Assembly (NCBI GenBank): GCA_944392785.1
Contig: CALXXW010000001.1
Location: 1-43,655, forward strand
Direction: 5' to 3'
From: an uncultured Alphaproteobacteria bacterium
GTDB taxonomy: Bacteria > Pseudomonadota > Alphaproteobacteria > CAAHEQ01 > UBA3637
DNA length: 43,655 bases
The notes beneath the pieces were generated by a model that ran no database searches, was not told where the DNA came from, and worked only from the letters and a program-made list of their open reading frames with translations. Positions within the stretch are counted from its first letter, which is position 1; each line of letters opens with the position of its first letter. Of this stretch, positions 26,417 to 34,569 are shown in pieces. Both the position numbers and the translations under genes were made by a program.

Positions 26417-28139
26417 AACAGAAGACTTTGGAGCCTTACTGGACGAGTTTATGGGAAAAGACGCGCTGCAAGGCAAAGTCGTTTCTGGAAAAATCATCGG
26501 CTTTGATGACGACCACGTTATCGTAGATGTCGGCTTAAAATCCGAGGGGAAAATTCCCCTGGCGGAATGTGGAAATGCCGATATGAAAATCGGAGACAGT
26601 ATCGAAGTCTACATTGATCGTTATGAGGATCGAGACGGCAATGTTGTTTTGTCTCGTGAAAAAGCTCGTCGTGAAGAAGCTTGGGAAGATTTAGAAAAAT
26701 CTTTGGCCAAAGGCGAACACGTTATCGGAACGATTTTTGGTCGCGTCAAAGGAGGGTTTACGGTAGATCTCAACGGTGCAACCGCTTTCTTACCCGGCAG
26801 CCAAATTGATGTACGTCCCATTCGCGATATGACGCCGTTAATGGGTATTGCTCAACCGTTTGCTCTGTTAAAAATGGACAGAGTGCGTGGCAACATTGTT
26901 GTATCTCGTCGTGCAGTCTTGGAAGAAACACGTGCCGAACAACGTTCTGAAATCATCAAGAACATGTCCGAAGGACAAATCGTTGAAGGAACGGTTAAAA
27001 ACATCACGGATTATGGCGCTTTTGTGGATTTAGGAGGCGTTGATGGTTTACTGCACGTGACGGACATGTCCTGGAAACGCATTACGAATCCGGCCGAAAT
27101 TTTAACGATCGGACAACCCATCAAAGTTCAAATTATCAAGTTCAATACCGATACGGGTCGTATTTCTTTGGGTATGAAACAATTGGAAGAAGATCCATGG
27201 ATTGGTGTTAATGAACGTTTCCCTGTCGGTACACAGCTGAAAGGTAAAATCAGCAATATCACCGACTATGGTGCCTTTATTGAAATTGCTCCGGGAGTGG
27301 AGGGATTGGTCCATGTGTCAGAAATGAGTTGGACAAAGAAAAATGTTCACCCCAGCAAAATTGTTGCCCTCAGCCAAGAAGTGGATGTGGTCATTTTGGA
27401 CGTTGATGAATCAAAGCGTCGTATTTCTTTGGGCATGAAACAACTGCAAGAAAATCCGTGGAAAGCATACGCCGAAACACATAAAGTCGGCGACATTGTT
27501 GAAGGTGAAGTCAAAAACATGATTGAATTTGGTATCTTCATCTCTTTGACGGCGGATTTAGACGGTATGATTCACACCTCTGATTTATCCTGGGACAAAC
27601 CTGGTGAAGAGGCCATCAAAGAATACAAGAAAGGGATGGTTGTCAAGGCCAAAATTTTGGACATTGATGTCGAAAAAGAACGCATTTCTTTGGGCATCAA
27701 GCAATTAACAGAAGACCCTATGGCTGCTGTTGCCGAAAACTTCAAGAAAGGGGCGGTTGTCACGGGTGTTGTTTCTGCGATTGAAGACAACGGTATCGAA
27801 GTCGATGTGAATGGCGTCAAAGGCTTTATCAAACGCACTGATTTAGCAAAGGACCGCTCCGAACAAAAGACGGACCGCTTTGCCATCGGTGAAAAAGTAG
27901 ATGCCAAGGTTGTATCGTTCGATACGAAACAGCATAAACTCACTCTTTCGATTAAAGCTCGCGAAGTTGCCGAAGAAAAACAAGCGATGGAAGAATTTGG
28001 TTCGACGGCTTCAGGCGCATCGTTGGGTGACATTTTAGGAGCGGCTTTAGCCAAAGCAAAAAAAACAGCTGAAGAAAAACCGGCTAAAAAGAAAACGACT
28101 TCTAAAAAAACAACAAAAGCTGAAAAAACAGAAGAATAA
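26403..28139 (+). CDS. rpsA: 30S ribosomal protein S1
   Basis: A 578-residue S1 with six OB-fold S1 motifs, recognisable by GKVVSGKI, GEHVIGTI, GQIVEGTVKNITDYGAF, GTQLKGKISNITDYGAF, GDIVEGEVKNMIEFGIF and GAVVTGVV. The central repeats have the HVxDMSW/HVSEMSW ending. A lysine-rich tail (AKKTAEEKPAKKKTTSKKTT) follows. S1 unwinds and anchors mRNAs on the 30S subunit. Only a weak GGAA precedes the start, as expected for autoregulated rpsA. The long leader with an overlapping small ORF is noted separately. cmk, its usual upstream neighbour, is absent. Confidence 0.97.
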   Translation: MTQIETEDFGALLDEFMGKDALQGKVVSGKIIGFDDDHVIVDVGLKSEGKIPLAECGNADMKIGDSIEVYIDRYEDRDGNVVLSREKARREEAWEDLEKSLAKGEHVIGTIFGRVKGGFTVDLNGATAFLPGSQIDVRPIRDMTPLMGIAQPFALLKMDRVRGNIVVSRRAVLEETRAEQRSEIIKNMSEGQIVEGTVKNITDYGAFVDLGGVDGLLHVTDMSWKRITNPAEILTIGQPIKVQIIKFNTDTGRISLGMKQLEEDPWIGVNERFPVGTQLKGKISNITDYGAFIEIAPGVEGLVHVSEMSWTKKNVHPSKIVALSQEVDVVILDVDESKRRISLGMKQLQENPWKAYAETHKVGDIVEGEVKNMIEFGIFISLTADLDGMIHTSDLSWDKPGEEAIKEYKKGMVVKAKILDIDVEKERISLGIKQLTEDPMAAVAENFKKGAVVTGVVSAIEDNGIEVDVNGVKGFIKRTDLAKDRSEQKTDRFAIGEKVDAKVVSFDTKQHKLTLSIKAREVAEEKQAMEEFGSTASGASLGDILGAALAKAKKTAEEKPAKKKTTSKKTTKAEKTEE

Positions 28140-28168
28140 TCTGTTATCAACTTTGACGAAAACAACGG

Positions 28169-28197
28169 AAAGAGGATCTGCCCAGCAGATCCTCTTT
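28169..28197 (+). terminator. rpsA terminator
   Basis: AGAGGATCTGC (28171-28181) and GCAGATCCTCT (28185-28195) form an 11-bp stem with a CCA loop, flanked by AA/TT and followed by TTTTTG. It is a strong intrinsic terminator. Confidence 0.9.
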
Positions 28198-28262
28198 TTG
28201 ATAGGACAAGATCCAAGCTGACTCATCTAACAGATGCGACACATTCCAGCAACATTTTCGGA

Positions 28263-28291
28263 TTGACAGACACGGATCCGTGTGGTAGAGT
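28263..28291 (+). promoter_or_regulatory. Promoter with palindromic operator in its spacer
   Basis: TTGACA at 28263-28268, 17-bp spacer, TAGAGT at 28286-28291. The spacer contains the 14-bp perfect palindrome ACACGGATCCGTGT (28270-28283), placed where a repressor or MerR-like regulator would bind. Confidence 0.65.
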
Positions 28292-28309
28292 TTTGAGGAA
28301 GAGAAAGAA

Positions 28310-28432
28310 ATGTTAAGATATATTTGTTTAATTGGATTGATGTTAACCCTTGCTGCCTGTGGACGTGTATCAGAGCCGATTCCGCCGGCGGGTACGATCT
28401 ATCCCGGCGACTATGTTGTTCGTGGGGAATAA
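28310..28432 (+). CDS. Small lipoprotein, LptM/YifL-like
   Basis: A 40-residue lipoprotein: MLRYICLIGLMLTLAAC, with a perfect L-A-A-C lipobox (Cys17), then GRVSEPIPPAGTIYPGDYV and a short end. The residue after the lipidated cysteine is Gly and the mature part is rich in proline with a Y-P motif, like the small LptM/YifL-type lipoproteins (CGxxGPLYxP), which help fold the LPS translocon LptD. The assignment is tentative because the GPL core is not exact. GAGGAAGAGAAAG serves as RBS and a good promoter lies upstream, so the short ORF is likely genuine. Confidence 0.7.
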   Translation: MLRYICLIGLMLTLAACGRVSEPIPPAGTIYPGDYVVRGE

Positions 28433-28491
28433 TCTTTTCAACACATATGATAATCATTCCTTAAAGGGGTTATATACGTCCAAAGTTCTAC

Positions 28492-28520
28492 TTGCACACA
28501 GCCTTGTTGGGCTTTATATC
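28492..28520 (+). promoter_or_regulatory. Promoter of small membrane protein gene (TTGCAC-17-TATATC)
   Basis: TTGCAC at 28492-28497, 17-bp spacer, TATATC at 28515-28520. An ATGATAATCAT element (28447-28457), similar to the core of a Fur box, lies 35 bp upstream of the -35. Confidence 0.55.
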
Positions 28521-28546
28521 TAATCAGGAAAAAGGGCTCAACGTGT

Positions 28547-28744
28547 ATGAACAAGAAAAAAATAAATTGGAAAACAACCTTAGACATTGCAGAAGACATT
28601 TGCACCATTATTGTTTCATTGATGGCGGTTTGGGGAACTGTTGTCGCGTTTCAACACGATTTATTTCATAAGACGCTTCATCTGGTTGACTATTACCATA
28701 GCCAATTGGATCAAACCGTTTCTGACATCAAGGAAAAAATTTAA
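28547..28744 (+). CDS. Small single-pass membrane protein, unknown function
   Basis: 65 residues. A basic N-terminus (MNKKKINWK) is followed by a hydrophobic segment about 17-38 (ICTIIVSLMAVWGTVVAF) and a polar, His-rich C-terminal tail (FHKTLHLVDYYHSQLDQ). It is preceded by AAAGGG and a promoter. Its stop codon overlaps the stop of the convergent glycosyltransferase gene (4 bp). I do not recognise a family. The strong membrane segment and expression signals support a real gene. Confidence 0.55.
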   Translation: MNKKKINWKTTLDIAEDICTIIVSLMAVWGTVVAFQHDLFHKTLHLVDYYHSQLDQTVSDIKEKI

Positions 28745-29622
28745 GGCTGACACTTCACCTCGTGAGACGGGAGCATACCCGTTTTTAAATTCCACTCAGC
28801 CAACGGATTGTCACGAAGGCACTCTTCCCGTGTCCGAGGAGTCAACGCGTGTTTAAACGCCAAAAATCCGCTGCGAATCCGATAAAGTGCCTTTTGTTGT
28901 TCCTGACGATAGCTCTCGTCATAATCTTGGGGATGATGATGTATGCGAACCAAGCGCTCGGGAATGCAAAAAAATGTCGCACCTGCTTTTAAAAAATCCA
29001 CCCAAAACCCATAATCTTCAGCCCTGGGATAACTCAGATTATAGCGAATATGATGCTGTAATTGGAACTCTTTACGATACACGCATCCAACATTTCCGAC
29101 CGTATTATTTTTCCACATTCCCGATATCGGATAAGCGGCCTCATTCCACACATGGTTAGGATCTGAAGCAAACAGGCGCCTGAGAGGATAGACAACCGTT
29201 ATCGAAGGATAAGTATCTAAATATGCCACCGAACGTTCCAACCACAAAGGCTCGGCCATATCATCATCATCCAATATCGCGATATAACGCCCGCGTGATT
29301 GAGCCATACCCAAAGCTCGCGCCCGAATAACGCCGACATTTTGGGCAAGATTCAGCGGCTTGATACGACTGTCTTTTTGATGATATTTCGACAAGACTTC
29401 GGCTGTTGTATCAGATGAGGCATCATTAACAACAATTACCTCAAAATCTGTATATGTCTGAGCTAACAAGGAATCCAATGCCCGTATCAAACCGGACTCG
29501 GCACGATTATGGGTAGCCATAATAACCGATACCACAGGCCTGTTCCAAACAACGTATAGTTGAATGCTCCAAACGACCAGCAACAGAAGGGAAAGCCCCC
29601 CGTAAAAATATGCCTTTTTCAT
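28741..29622 (-). CDS. Membrane-anchored family 2 glycosyltransferase
   Basis: 293 residues: an N-terminal membrane anchor (about 5-25, YGGLSLLLLVVWSIQLYVVW), then a GT-A domain with SVIMATHNRAESGLIRALDSLL, VVNDASSDT and metal-binding ILDDDDM. The later PRAEDYGFWVDFL segment carries the probable catalytic acidic pair. It resembles the protein at 24000-25172 in layout but is shorter, lacking the extra C-terminal region. The ATG at 29622 is chosen because it follows the promoter directly; an in-frame ATG at 29658 lies in the -35 box. Donor and acceptor unknown. Confidence 0.85.
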   Translation of the reverse strand: MKKAYFYGGLSLLLLVVWSIQLYVVWNRPVVSVIMATHNRAESGLIRALDSLLAQTYTDFEVIVVNDASSDTTAEVLSKYHQKDSRIKPLNLAQNVGVIRARALGMAQSRGRYIAILDDDDMAEPLWLERSVAYLDTYPSITVVYPLRRLFASDPNHVWNEAAYPISGMWKNNTVGNVGCVYRKEFQLQHHIRYNLSYPRAEDYGFWVDFLKAGATFFCIPERLVRIHHHPQDYDESYRQEQQKALYRIRSGFLAFKHALTPRTREECLRDNPLAEWNLKTGMLPSHEVKCQP

Positions 29623-29629
29623 AGGAGAA

Positions 29630-29658
29630 GTTTTAACATAAAAAAAGCGTGATGTCAA
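29630..29658 (-). promoter_or_regulatory. Glycosyltransferase promoter (TTGACA-17-TAAAAC), near-leaderless
   Basis: On the minus strand: TTGACA (29658-29653), 17-bp spacer, TAAAAC (29635-29630). The ATG at 29622 starts 8 bases after the -10, so the transcript should begin at or next to the start codon. Confidence 0.65.
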
Positions 29659-29686
29659 AATATTTTACTTGACCGATGGATTTTTC

Positions 29687-29715
29687 TTGTCAAATCATTT
29701 GAAAAAAGATATGGT
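29687..29715 (+). promoter_or_regulatory. DUF3943 gene promoter (TTGTCA-17-TATGGT), near-leaderless
   Basis: TTGTCA at 29687-29692, 17-bp spacer, TATGGT at 29710-29715. The ATG at 29724 is 9 bases after the -10, with no Shine-Dalgarno. Confidence 0.55.
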
Positions 29716-29723
29716 AATCAACT

Positions 29724-30503
29724 ATGAATACCAAAATATGTTTTTTTAAGATGGCAAGTATCTTGATCATCTCCGTCGCTTTGCCGAGTTGGGCGAAACC
29801 GATTGATATGAGCCTACCCCCTGCGACCGTTTCTTCTTTACCGACGGATTCGGTCTATGATCGAGCCTATTCTTTAGATGAAAACAAGATAGACAAACGC
29901 CTTTTAGGTCGTAATACCGGACTGCTGGTTGGGGCCGGTATCGGTACCATGGGATTGTTATATCTCATGCCGTCCAGCTTTACGAATTGGGATGACGACG
30001 ACGATGACAATCCGGCGCAGAAGTGGTGGAAAAATGTCTCTCGGGAGCCTGTCTGGGACAAGGACGATATTTTCCTCAATTATATAGCTCATCCCTATGT
30101 TGGAGCCATTTATTACATGGGCGCACGTTCGGCCGGCGTGAATGCCACCGGTTCTTTTTTATATTCATTTGCCTTGTCGACATTTTTTTGGGAGTATGGT
30201 ATAGAGGCTTTCGCCGAGCGCCCCTCTATACAAGATTTAATCGTGACACCCGTAGCCGGTGCCGCCATCGGAGAATTATTTTATCTGGCCAAGCGCCATA
30301 TTCTGGAACAAGGTGGTTGTATAGGTGATTCTGAGATTTTAGGGAAAGCAGCTCTAATCGCCATGGACCCGATGACAGAAGCTACCGAGCTGATTTGGGG
30401 AAAAGATAAACCGATGCATGAAACATTGGCATTAAACTCCCAACCCATGCTATCTAAAAGTGGTCACCTGGGATATCGTCTTAATTTCAGTTTTGCTTTT
30501 TAA
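29724..30503 (+). CDS. DUF3943 family outer-membrane-associated protein
   Basis: 259 residues with a signal peptide (about 1-24, ending PSWA). The conserved core reads WWKNVSREPVWDKDDIFLNYIAHPY, then GAIYYMGARSAG, STFFWEYGIEAFAERPSIQDL and IVTPVAGAAIGE, the pattern of the DUF3943 family. An acidic run (WDDDDDDNP) lies before the core. The protein ends with alternating residues and a terminal phenylalanine (LNFSFAF), consistent with outer-membrane insertion. Family function is unknown. Divergent from the glycosyltransferase at 28741, with both promoters in the 101-bp gap. Confidence 0.8.
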   Translation: MNTKICFFKMASILIISVALPSWAKPIDMSLPPATVSSLPTDSVYDRAYSLDENKIDKRLLGRNTGLLVGAGIGTMGLLYLMPSSFTNWDDDDDDNPAQKWWKNVSREPVWDKDDIFLNYIAHPYVGAIYYMGARSAGVNATGSFLYSFALSTFFWEYGIEAFAERPSIQDLIVTPVAGAAIGELFYLAKRHILEQGGCIGDSEILGKAALIAMDPMTEATELIWGKDKPMHETLALNSQPMLSKSGHLGYRLNFSFAF

Positions 30504-30564
30504 TTCCCAGCCATTATCAAGCTCAATCCCTGTAAAAAAAAACAATACGTCTGTCACTTTTCAC

Positions 30565-30593
30565 TTGCACTTTTAACACACTTGACATACAAA
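30565..30593 (+). promoter_or_regulatory. Weak promoter of 5'-nucleotidase gene (TTGCAC-17-TACAAA)
   Basis: TTGCAC at 30565-30570, 17-bp spacer, TACAAA at 30588-30593, followed by GGAGGG as RBS. The -10 is poor. Confidence 0.4.
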
Positions 30594-30609
30594 AAAAAGC
30601 GGAGGGAAT

Positions 30610-32178
30610 ATGCGTTATCTTTTTTTATTGTTTTTACTTTGCGGAAGCGTATGTTCTGTTCAAGCAGAATATGCCTTGACTTTATTGCATACCAACGATT
30701 TACATGCGCACTTAAAACCCTTTGATAAATCGGTTCAGGATTGCTCGAAAGAAAGCGCACGGTGTCTGGGCGGGTTTGCACGTTTAAAAACAATCATTGA
30801 TCAAACCCGCCGACAAACGCCCAACATGCTGTTGTTAGATGCCGGCGATCGCTTTTCGGGCACCTTGTTTTATACACTTCGCAAGGGACGGGATATTGCA
30901 ACACTCATGCAGTCCATGGATTATGATGCTATGACGCTGGGAAATCATGAATTTGATGATGGTTTGGAAGAGCTTCAACGTTTTTCAGAAATCGTCTCAA
31001 GCCCTCTGATTGCGGCCAATGTTTCTTTTCCACCAGATAGTCCGCTGACACAACGCGTTCAACCTCACCTTATCATCTCCAAAGGGGGGATACGTATCGG
31101 CCTGATCGGCCTGTTAAGCGAAGAGACGAAAACCGAATGCAATTCGGCGCAAGAAATTGACATAGCGCCACCGATTGAGACCGTCAAAAAAGAGGTTGAA
31201 CATCTGACAAAAGCCGGCGTCAATATCTTGGTTGTGCTCAGTCATATAGGCCTTCAAAAGGATCAACAACTGGCTCGAGAAGTTCCACAAATTGATGTGA
31301 TTATCGGCGGACATTCTCATAGCTTTTTATCAAACACACCTTCTCAGACAGAGGCCGAGGGCCCCTACCCCTTGGTGATCAAGCATCCGGACAACAGCCA
31401 AACTCTGATCGCAACAGCCGGTTTTGGGGGGCAATACATCGGACAGCTAGAGGTCATTTTTAATGATGTCGGTGAGGTCATTCGTTTTCAAGGGAATCCG
31501 ATACCGCTTGATCATCATATAAGCGCTGATGCTCAAACAGGGAAAGCCATCCAAGACATAGAAACGCTTCTAAGCGATATTATCAATCAACCTCTTATGC
31601 TGTCTTTGGAAGAAATAGGACTGACACCTTCATCAACGGAATCTTTCTGCAGTGCCGACTGCTATATTGGTGAAGTACTCAGCGATATTTTATTAGAAGC
31701 CGGCAAAAAAGACGGAGCCGACATAGCGCTTATCAATGCCGGAGGCATTCGCAGCGGTCTACCGGCCGGACAGATTACGTTCGGACACGTTATACAAGCG
31801 TATCCGTTCACATCTTACGGAGCCCTTATTGAGCTTACCGGAGCAGAACTGAAAAACTATCTGACGCACGGACTTCAACAATACCGGTCGACCTCACGCA
31901 CCAATGCATTTTTACAAGTAGCCGGTGCCCAGTATACTTTTTCCGAAAGCACGCATCAAATCACACAGCTGACATTAACAGACGGCCGGCCCATAGATCC
32001 CCGAAAAACATATCGTATCATTTTACCCTCCTTTTTAGCCAACGGCGGAGACGGCTTTCCACCGCAACCAATTATCAAAACTTACTCTCAAAGTATTCGT
32101 GATCTGATTGTTTCCCACTTGAAAGAACATCACCGCCCGCCGTCACCTTTTTCGCATCGCATTTCGGCTGTTCCCTAG
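30610..32178 (+). CDS. Periplasmic 5'-nucleotidase / 2',3'-cyclic phosphodiesterase (UshA-like)
   Basis: 522 residues. A Sec signal (1-19, ending SVQA) leads into a calcineurin-like metallophosphatase domain: LLHTNDLHAHL, LDAGDRFSGT, GNHEFDDG, VVLSHIG and GGHSHS, which together ligate two metal ions. The C-terminal 5'-nucleotidase domain (about 330-520) has INAGGIRSGLPAGQITFG and FLANGGDGF for nucleobase stacking. UshA-type enzymes hydrolyse extracellular nucleotides and UDP-sugars to salvageable nucleosides. The next gene is a nucleoside-type deaminase, which fits a nucleotide-salvage role, although they are separated by 73 bp with a possible promoter. Confidence 0.92.
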   Translation: MRYLFLLFLLCGSVCSVQAEYALTLLHTNDLHAHLKPFDKSVQDCSKESARCLGGFARLKTIIDQTRRQTPNMLLLDAGDRFSGTLFYTLRKGRDIATLMQSMDYDAMTLGNHEFDDGLEELQRFSEIVSSPLIAANVSFPPDSPLTQRVQPHLIISKGGIRIGLIGLLSEETKTECNSAQEIDIAPPIETVKKEVEHLTKAGVNILVVLSHIGLQKDQQLAREVPQIDVIIGGHSHSFLSNTPSQTEAEGPYPLVIKHPDNSQTLIATAGFGGQYIGQLEVIFNDVGEVIRFQGNPIPLDHHISADAQTGKAIQDIETLLSDIINQPLMLSLEEIGLTPSSTESFCSADCYIGEVLSDILLEAGKKDGADIALINAGGIRSGLPAGQITFGHVIQAYPFTSYGALIELTGAELKNYLTHGLQQYRSTSRTNAFLQVAGAQYTFSESTHQITQLTLTDGRPIDPRKTYRIILPSFLANGGDGFPPQPIIKTYSQSIRDLIVSHLKEHHRPPSPFSHRISAVP

Positions 32179-32183
32179 TTTTT

Positions 32184-32213
32184 TTGGCATTTTATCCTTG
32201 AATATGTGATACT
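32184..32213 (+). promoter_or_regulatory. Possible promoter of deaminase/assT unit (TTGGCA-18-GATACT)
   Basis: TTGGCA at 32184-32189 and GATACT at 32208-32213 with an 18-bp spacer. AAGGATATACTCG precedes the ATG at 32252. Confidence 0.35.
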
Positions 32214-32251
32214 ATTCTGTTAACCTCATTTAAAAGATAAGGATATACTCG

Positions 32252-32806
32252 ATGACAAAGACATTGATTCAAAATGCCCCTCTGACGGAAAGTGAACTGC
32301 TCAGAGCCACACAAATTTTAAAGCAGCTGCAAGCAGACTTAAAACAACATCTACACCATAACATTGGTCCTTTTCTGGCCGCCATTTATGATACGTCAGG
32401 CCAAGAAATCGCTCGTGCCTATAATACCGTAGTCCAAGATAATTGCAGTCATCATCACGCCGAGATGAATGCCATTCATGCTGCTGAAAAAGCCTTTAAC
32501 ACCTATGATCTTTCACCCTACTCGCTTACCTTATATACCACTTCTGAGCCTTGTCAGATGTGCCTGGGAGGCATTTTATGGTCCGGAATCAAGACTGTGT
32601 TTTTCGGTGTTCCTTCGGCACGCGTCGAGGCTGTGACAGGTTTTGATGAAGGATTTAAACCCCATTGGATACAAGCGTTTAAAGATCGAGGGATTCGCGT
32701 CTATGGCAACATTGCCTCGGCCGAAGGTGAGTCTGTCTTAGCCGAATATACGCACATGAATAAAATCATTTATAGTCCTGAAAAAGGTGTCAAAATATGT
32801 TCCTAA
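32252..32806 (+). CDS. Nucleoside/guanine-type deaminase (CDA superfamily)
   Basis: 184 residues of the cytidine-deaminase-like fold. The zinc site is H69-A-E71-M-N with C101-Q-M-C104 (SEPCQMCLGG). The C-terminal part ARVEAVTGFDEGFKP resembles guanine deaminase (GuaD) and related nucleoside deaminases more than tRNA deaminase TadA, which lacks that segment. Substrate is inferred: guanine or a nucleoside. No signal peptide. It overlaps the following sulfotransferase gene by 10 bp (ATG at 32797), so the two are cotranscribed and probably translationally coupled, although a functional link is not obvious. Confidence 0.8.
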   Translation: MTKTLIQNAPLTESELLRATQILKQLQADLKQHLHHNIGPFLAAIYDTSGQEIARAYNTVVQDNCSHHHAEMNAIHAAEKAFNTYDLSPYSLTLYTTSEPCQMCLGGILWSGIKTVFFGVPSARVEAVTGFDEGFKPHWIQAFKDRGIRVYGNIASAEGESVLAEYTHMNKIIYSPEKGVKICS

Positions 32807-34569
32807 AACCTATCTTTTTTATCTGTTTTTGTTTTTTCTCTCTTCCTCTCATGGCCGCCAATCAACAAGGATGGACTTTTCAGCATGCTGCCTGGAAAGA
32901 TACTCTGGTTGAAACGGGGAAAAACCGCCTATGCCGTCAAGGAAATAATGACTGTGCAACTGTGATACGACGCTCTCCGGAACTTTTAACTCTGAGATGG
33001 GACAAGTGGGGCGAGGAAAGCTTTATTAAAAAGAACGATATCTACACCCACATAACGTCCGAGGAGTTGGCCGACATGTTTGTGTATAACATCAAAATGC
33101 CTTTTGTTCAACTGAATCCCTATGGACGCACACCCTTATCGGCTCAAATCAAGTTTGAGACGGAAAAACCGGCTCGGATTATATTACGTGTCAAAGGGAT
33201 TCCTCCTGCCGAAGATATCGTGGCTTATTTCAATACCTTCACGACAAAACATGCGTATCCCGTCTTAGGTCTTTATCCGAAGCATAAAAATATCGTTGAG
33301 CTGACGGCTGTTTATCAAGACGGCACTCAAGAGAGCAGCTCTGTCCTTATCACTACCTCGGGTATTCCCCATCCTGTTTTTTATCATGTCAAGACCAAAA
33401 ACGACCTTGACAATTACTATTATTGGTCCAATGACGGATTGATTTTTGATGAATATGGCTATGTACGTTTTTATACAAATGCCGGTTTTACACATTGGTT
33501 TCATAACGAAATAATCGTTGATTATATAAGCGGTTTGGAACGCCTGTCTCCTTTGGGAAAATCACTGCAGAAATATACCTTTCCGGAGGGATTTTATACA
33601 TACCGACATGGCTTGGGACGCATGCCGAACAAAAACATTTTGATTATGGGAACTTTTCCCAACACGGCTGTTTTAAACAATGGGAAGAAACAGGTATCAC
33701 ATCGTGATTATATTCTTGAACTGGATTATCAAACCGGTCGTGAAGTCCGCCGCTGGGACCTGGCCAAAATTTTAAATCCGGACCGCCATGTTATTGTTAA
33801 GCCGGGACATATGGACTACGGTAAAAATGATTGGATTCATACCAATTCGATTATGTATGATTCGGATCATGATGCTTTAATTATCTCCGGCCGACATATC
33901 GGCATGGCTTCGGTTGACTATCAAACGGGAGCCTTAAATTGGGTGATGGGACCGAATCTGGGATACGAAAAATCCGGTCGAGACGGTAAAGGTCCCGCTT
34001 TGACGGACAAAGTATTAACCGCCATTAACCGTCAAGGAGTCGCCTATCCGTTAGCTGTTCAGCAAGGGTATCAAGAGCGCCCTGACTTTAAATGGCCGAC
34101 AAAGACACATGACGCCAAAGCCTTAGGTAAAGGATACTACAGTATTTTTGACAATAATGGCGAGGCTTATCATCCCCAAATTGCTGCCTCATATAACAGC
34201 CGTCCCGTTATTTATCGTATTGACCATGAAAAGAAAACCATAGAACAAATATGGAGCCTTTATTTAAATCGCTTTTCTCCCGTAGGTAGCTCTATTTTTT
34301 GGCAACCTGATACACCCTTTGTTTTTGCCTTTATTGCCCAAGCCGAGGACAAGAACGCCAACGGATCGGCCGGATACGTCTATCGGTTTGATTTTGCGAC
34401 AAAGAAGCCGCTGTTTGAAGCGGCCATCAAACGAGCCGGAGACGCATACTATTATACTCTGGATCCGGTGTTGTTCTATCCGCCGGAGAATCGTTATCCG
34501 CCTCAAGAGGAGAACACCATCCCAAATCCTTTGCCCTCAATCAAAGACCGAAATGATGCTCCCTCATGA
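32797..34569 (+). CDS. assT: Periplasmic aryl-sulfate sulfotransferase (ASST)
   Basis: 590 residues with a signal peptide (about 1-20, ending PLMA). The beta-sandwich N-domain is followed by a six-bladed propeller of the arylsulfotransferase (ASST) family, which moves sulfate between phenols without PAPS. The DWIHTNS motif gives H348 and N350; SGRHIG gives R366. These match the spacing of E. coli AssT H356, N358 and R374. H438 (KTHDA) is a candidate for the sulfated histidine (H436 in E. coli), and H271 for H252. Two cysteines near 45-52 could form a disulfide. Unlike E. coli, no dsbL/dsbI genes are adjacent. Its 3' end overlaps ogt by 67 bp. Confidence 0.88.
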   Translation: MFLKPIFFICFCFFSLPLMAANQQGWTFQHAAWKDTLVETGKNRLCRQGNNDCATVIRRSPELLTLRWDKWGEESFIKKNDIYTHITSEELADMFVYNIKMPFVQLNPYGRTPLSAQIKFETEKPARIILRVKGIPPAEDIVAYFNTFTTKHAYPVLGLYPKHKNIVELTAVYQDGTQESSSVLITTSGIPHPVFYHVKTKNDLDNYYYWSNDGLIFDEYGYVRFYTNAGFTHWFHNEIIVDYISGLERLSPLGKSLQKYTFPEGFYTYRHGLGRMPNKNILIMGTFPNTAVLNNGKKQVSHRDYILELDYQTGREVRRWDLAKILNPDRHVIVKPGHMDYGKNDWIHTNSIMYDSDHDALIISGRHIGMASVDYQTGALNWVMGPNLGYEKSGRDGKGPALTDKVLTAINRQGVAYPLAVQQGYQERPDFKWPTKTHDAKALGKGYYSIFDNNGEAYHPQIAASYNSRPVIYRIDHEKKTIEQIWSLYLNRFSPVGSSIFWQPDTPFVFAFIAQAEDKNANGSAGYVYRFDFATKKPLFEAAIKRAGDAYYYTLDPVLFYPPENRYPPQEENTIPNPLPSIKDRNDAPS

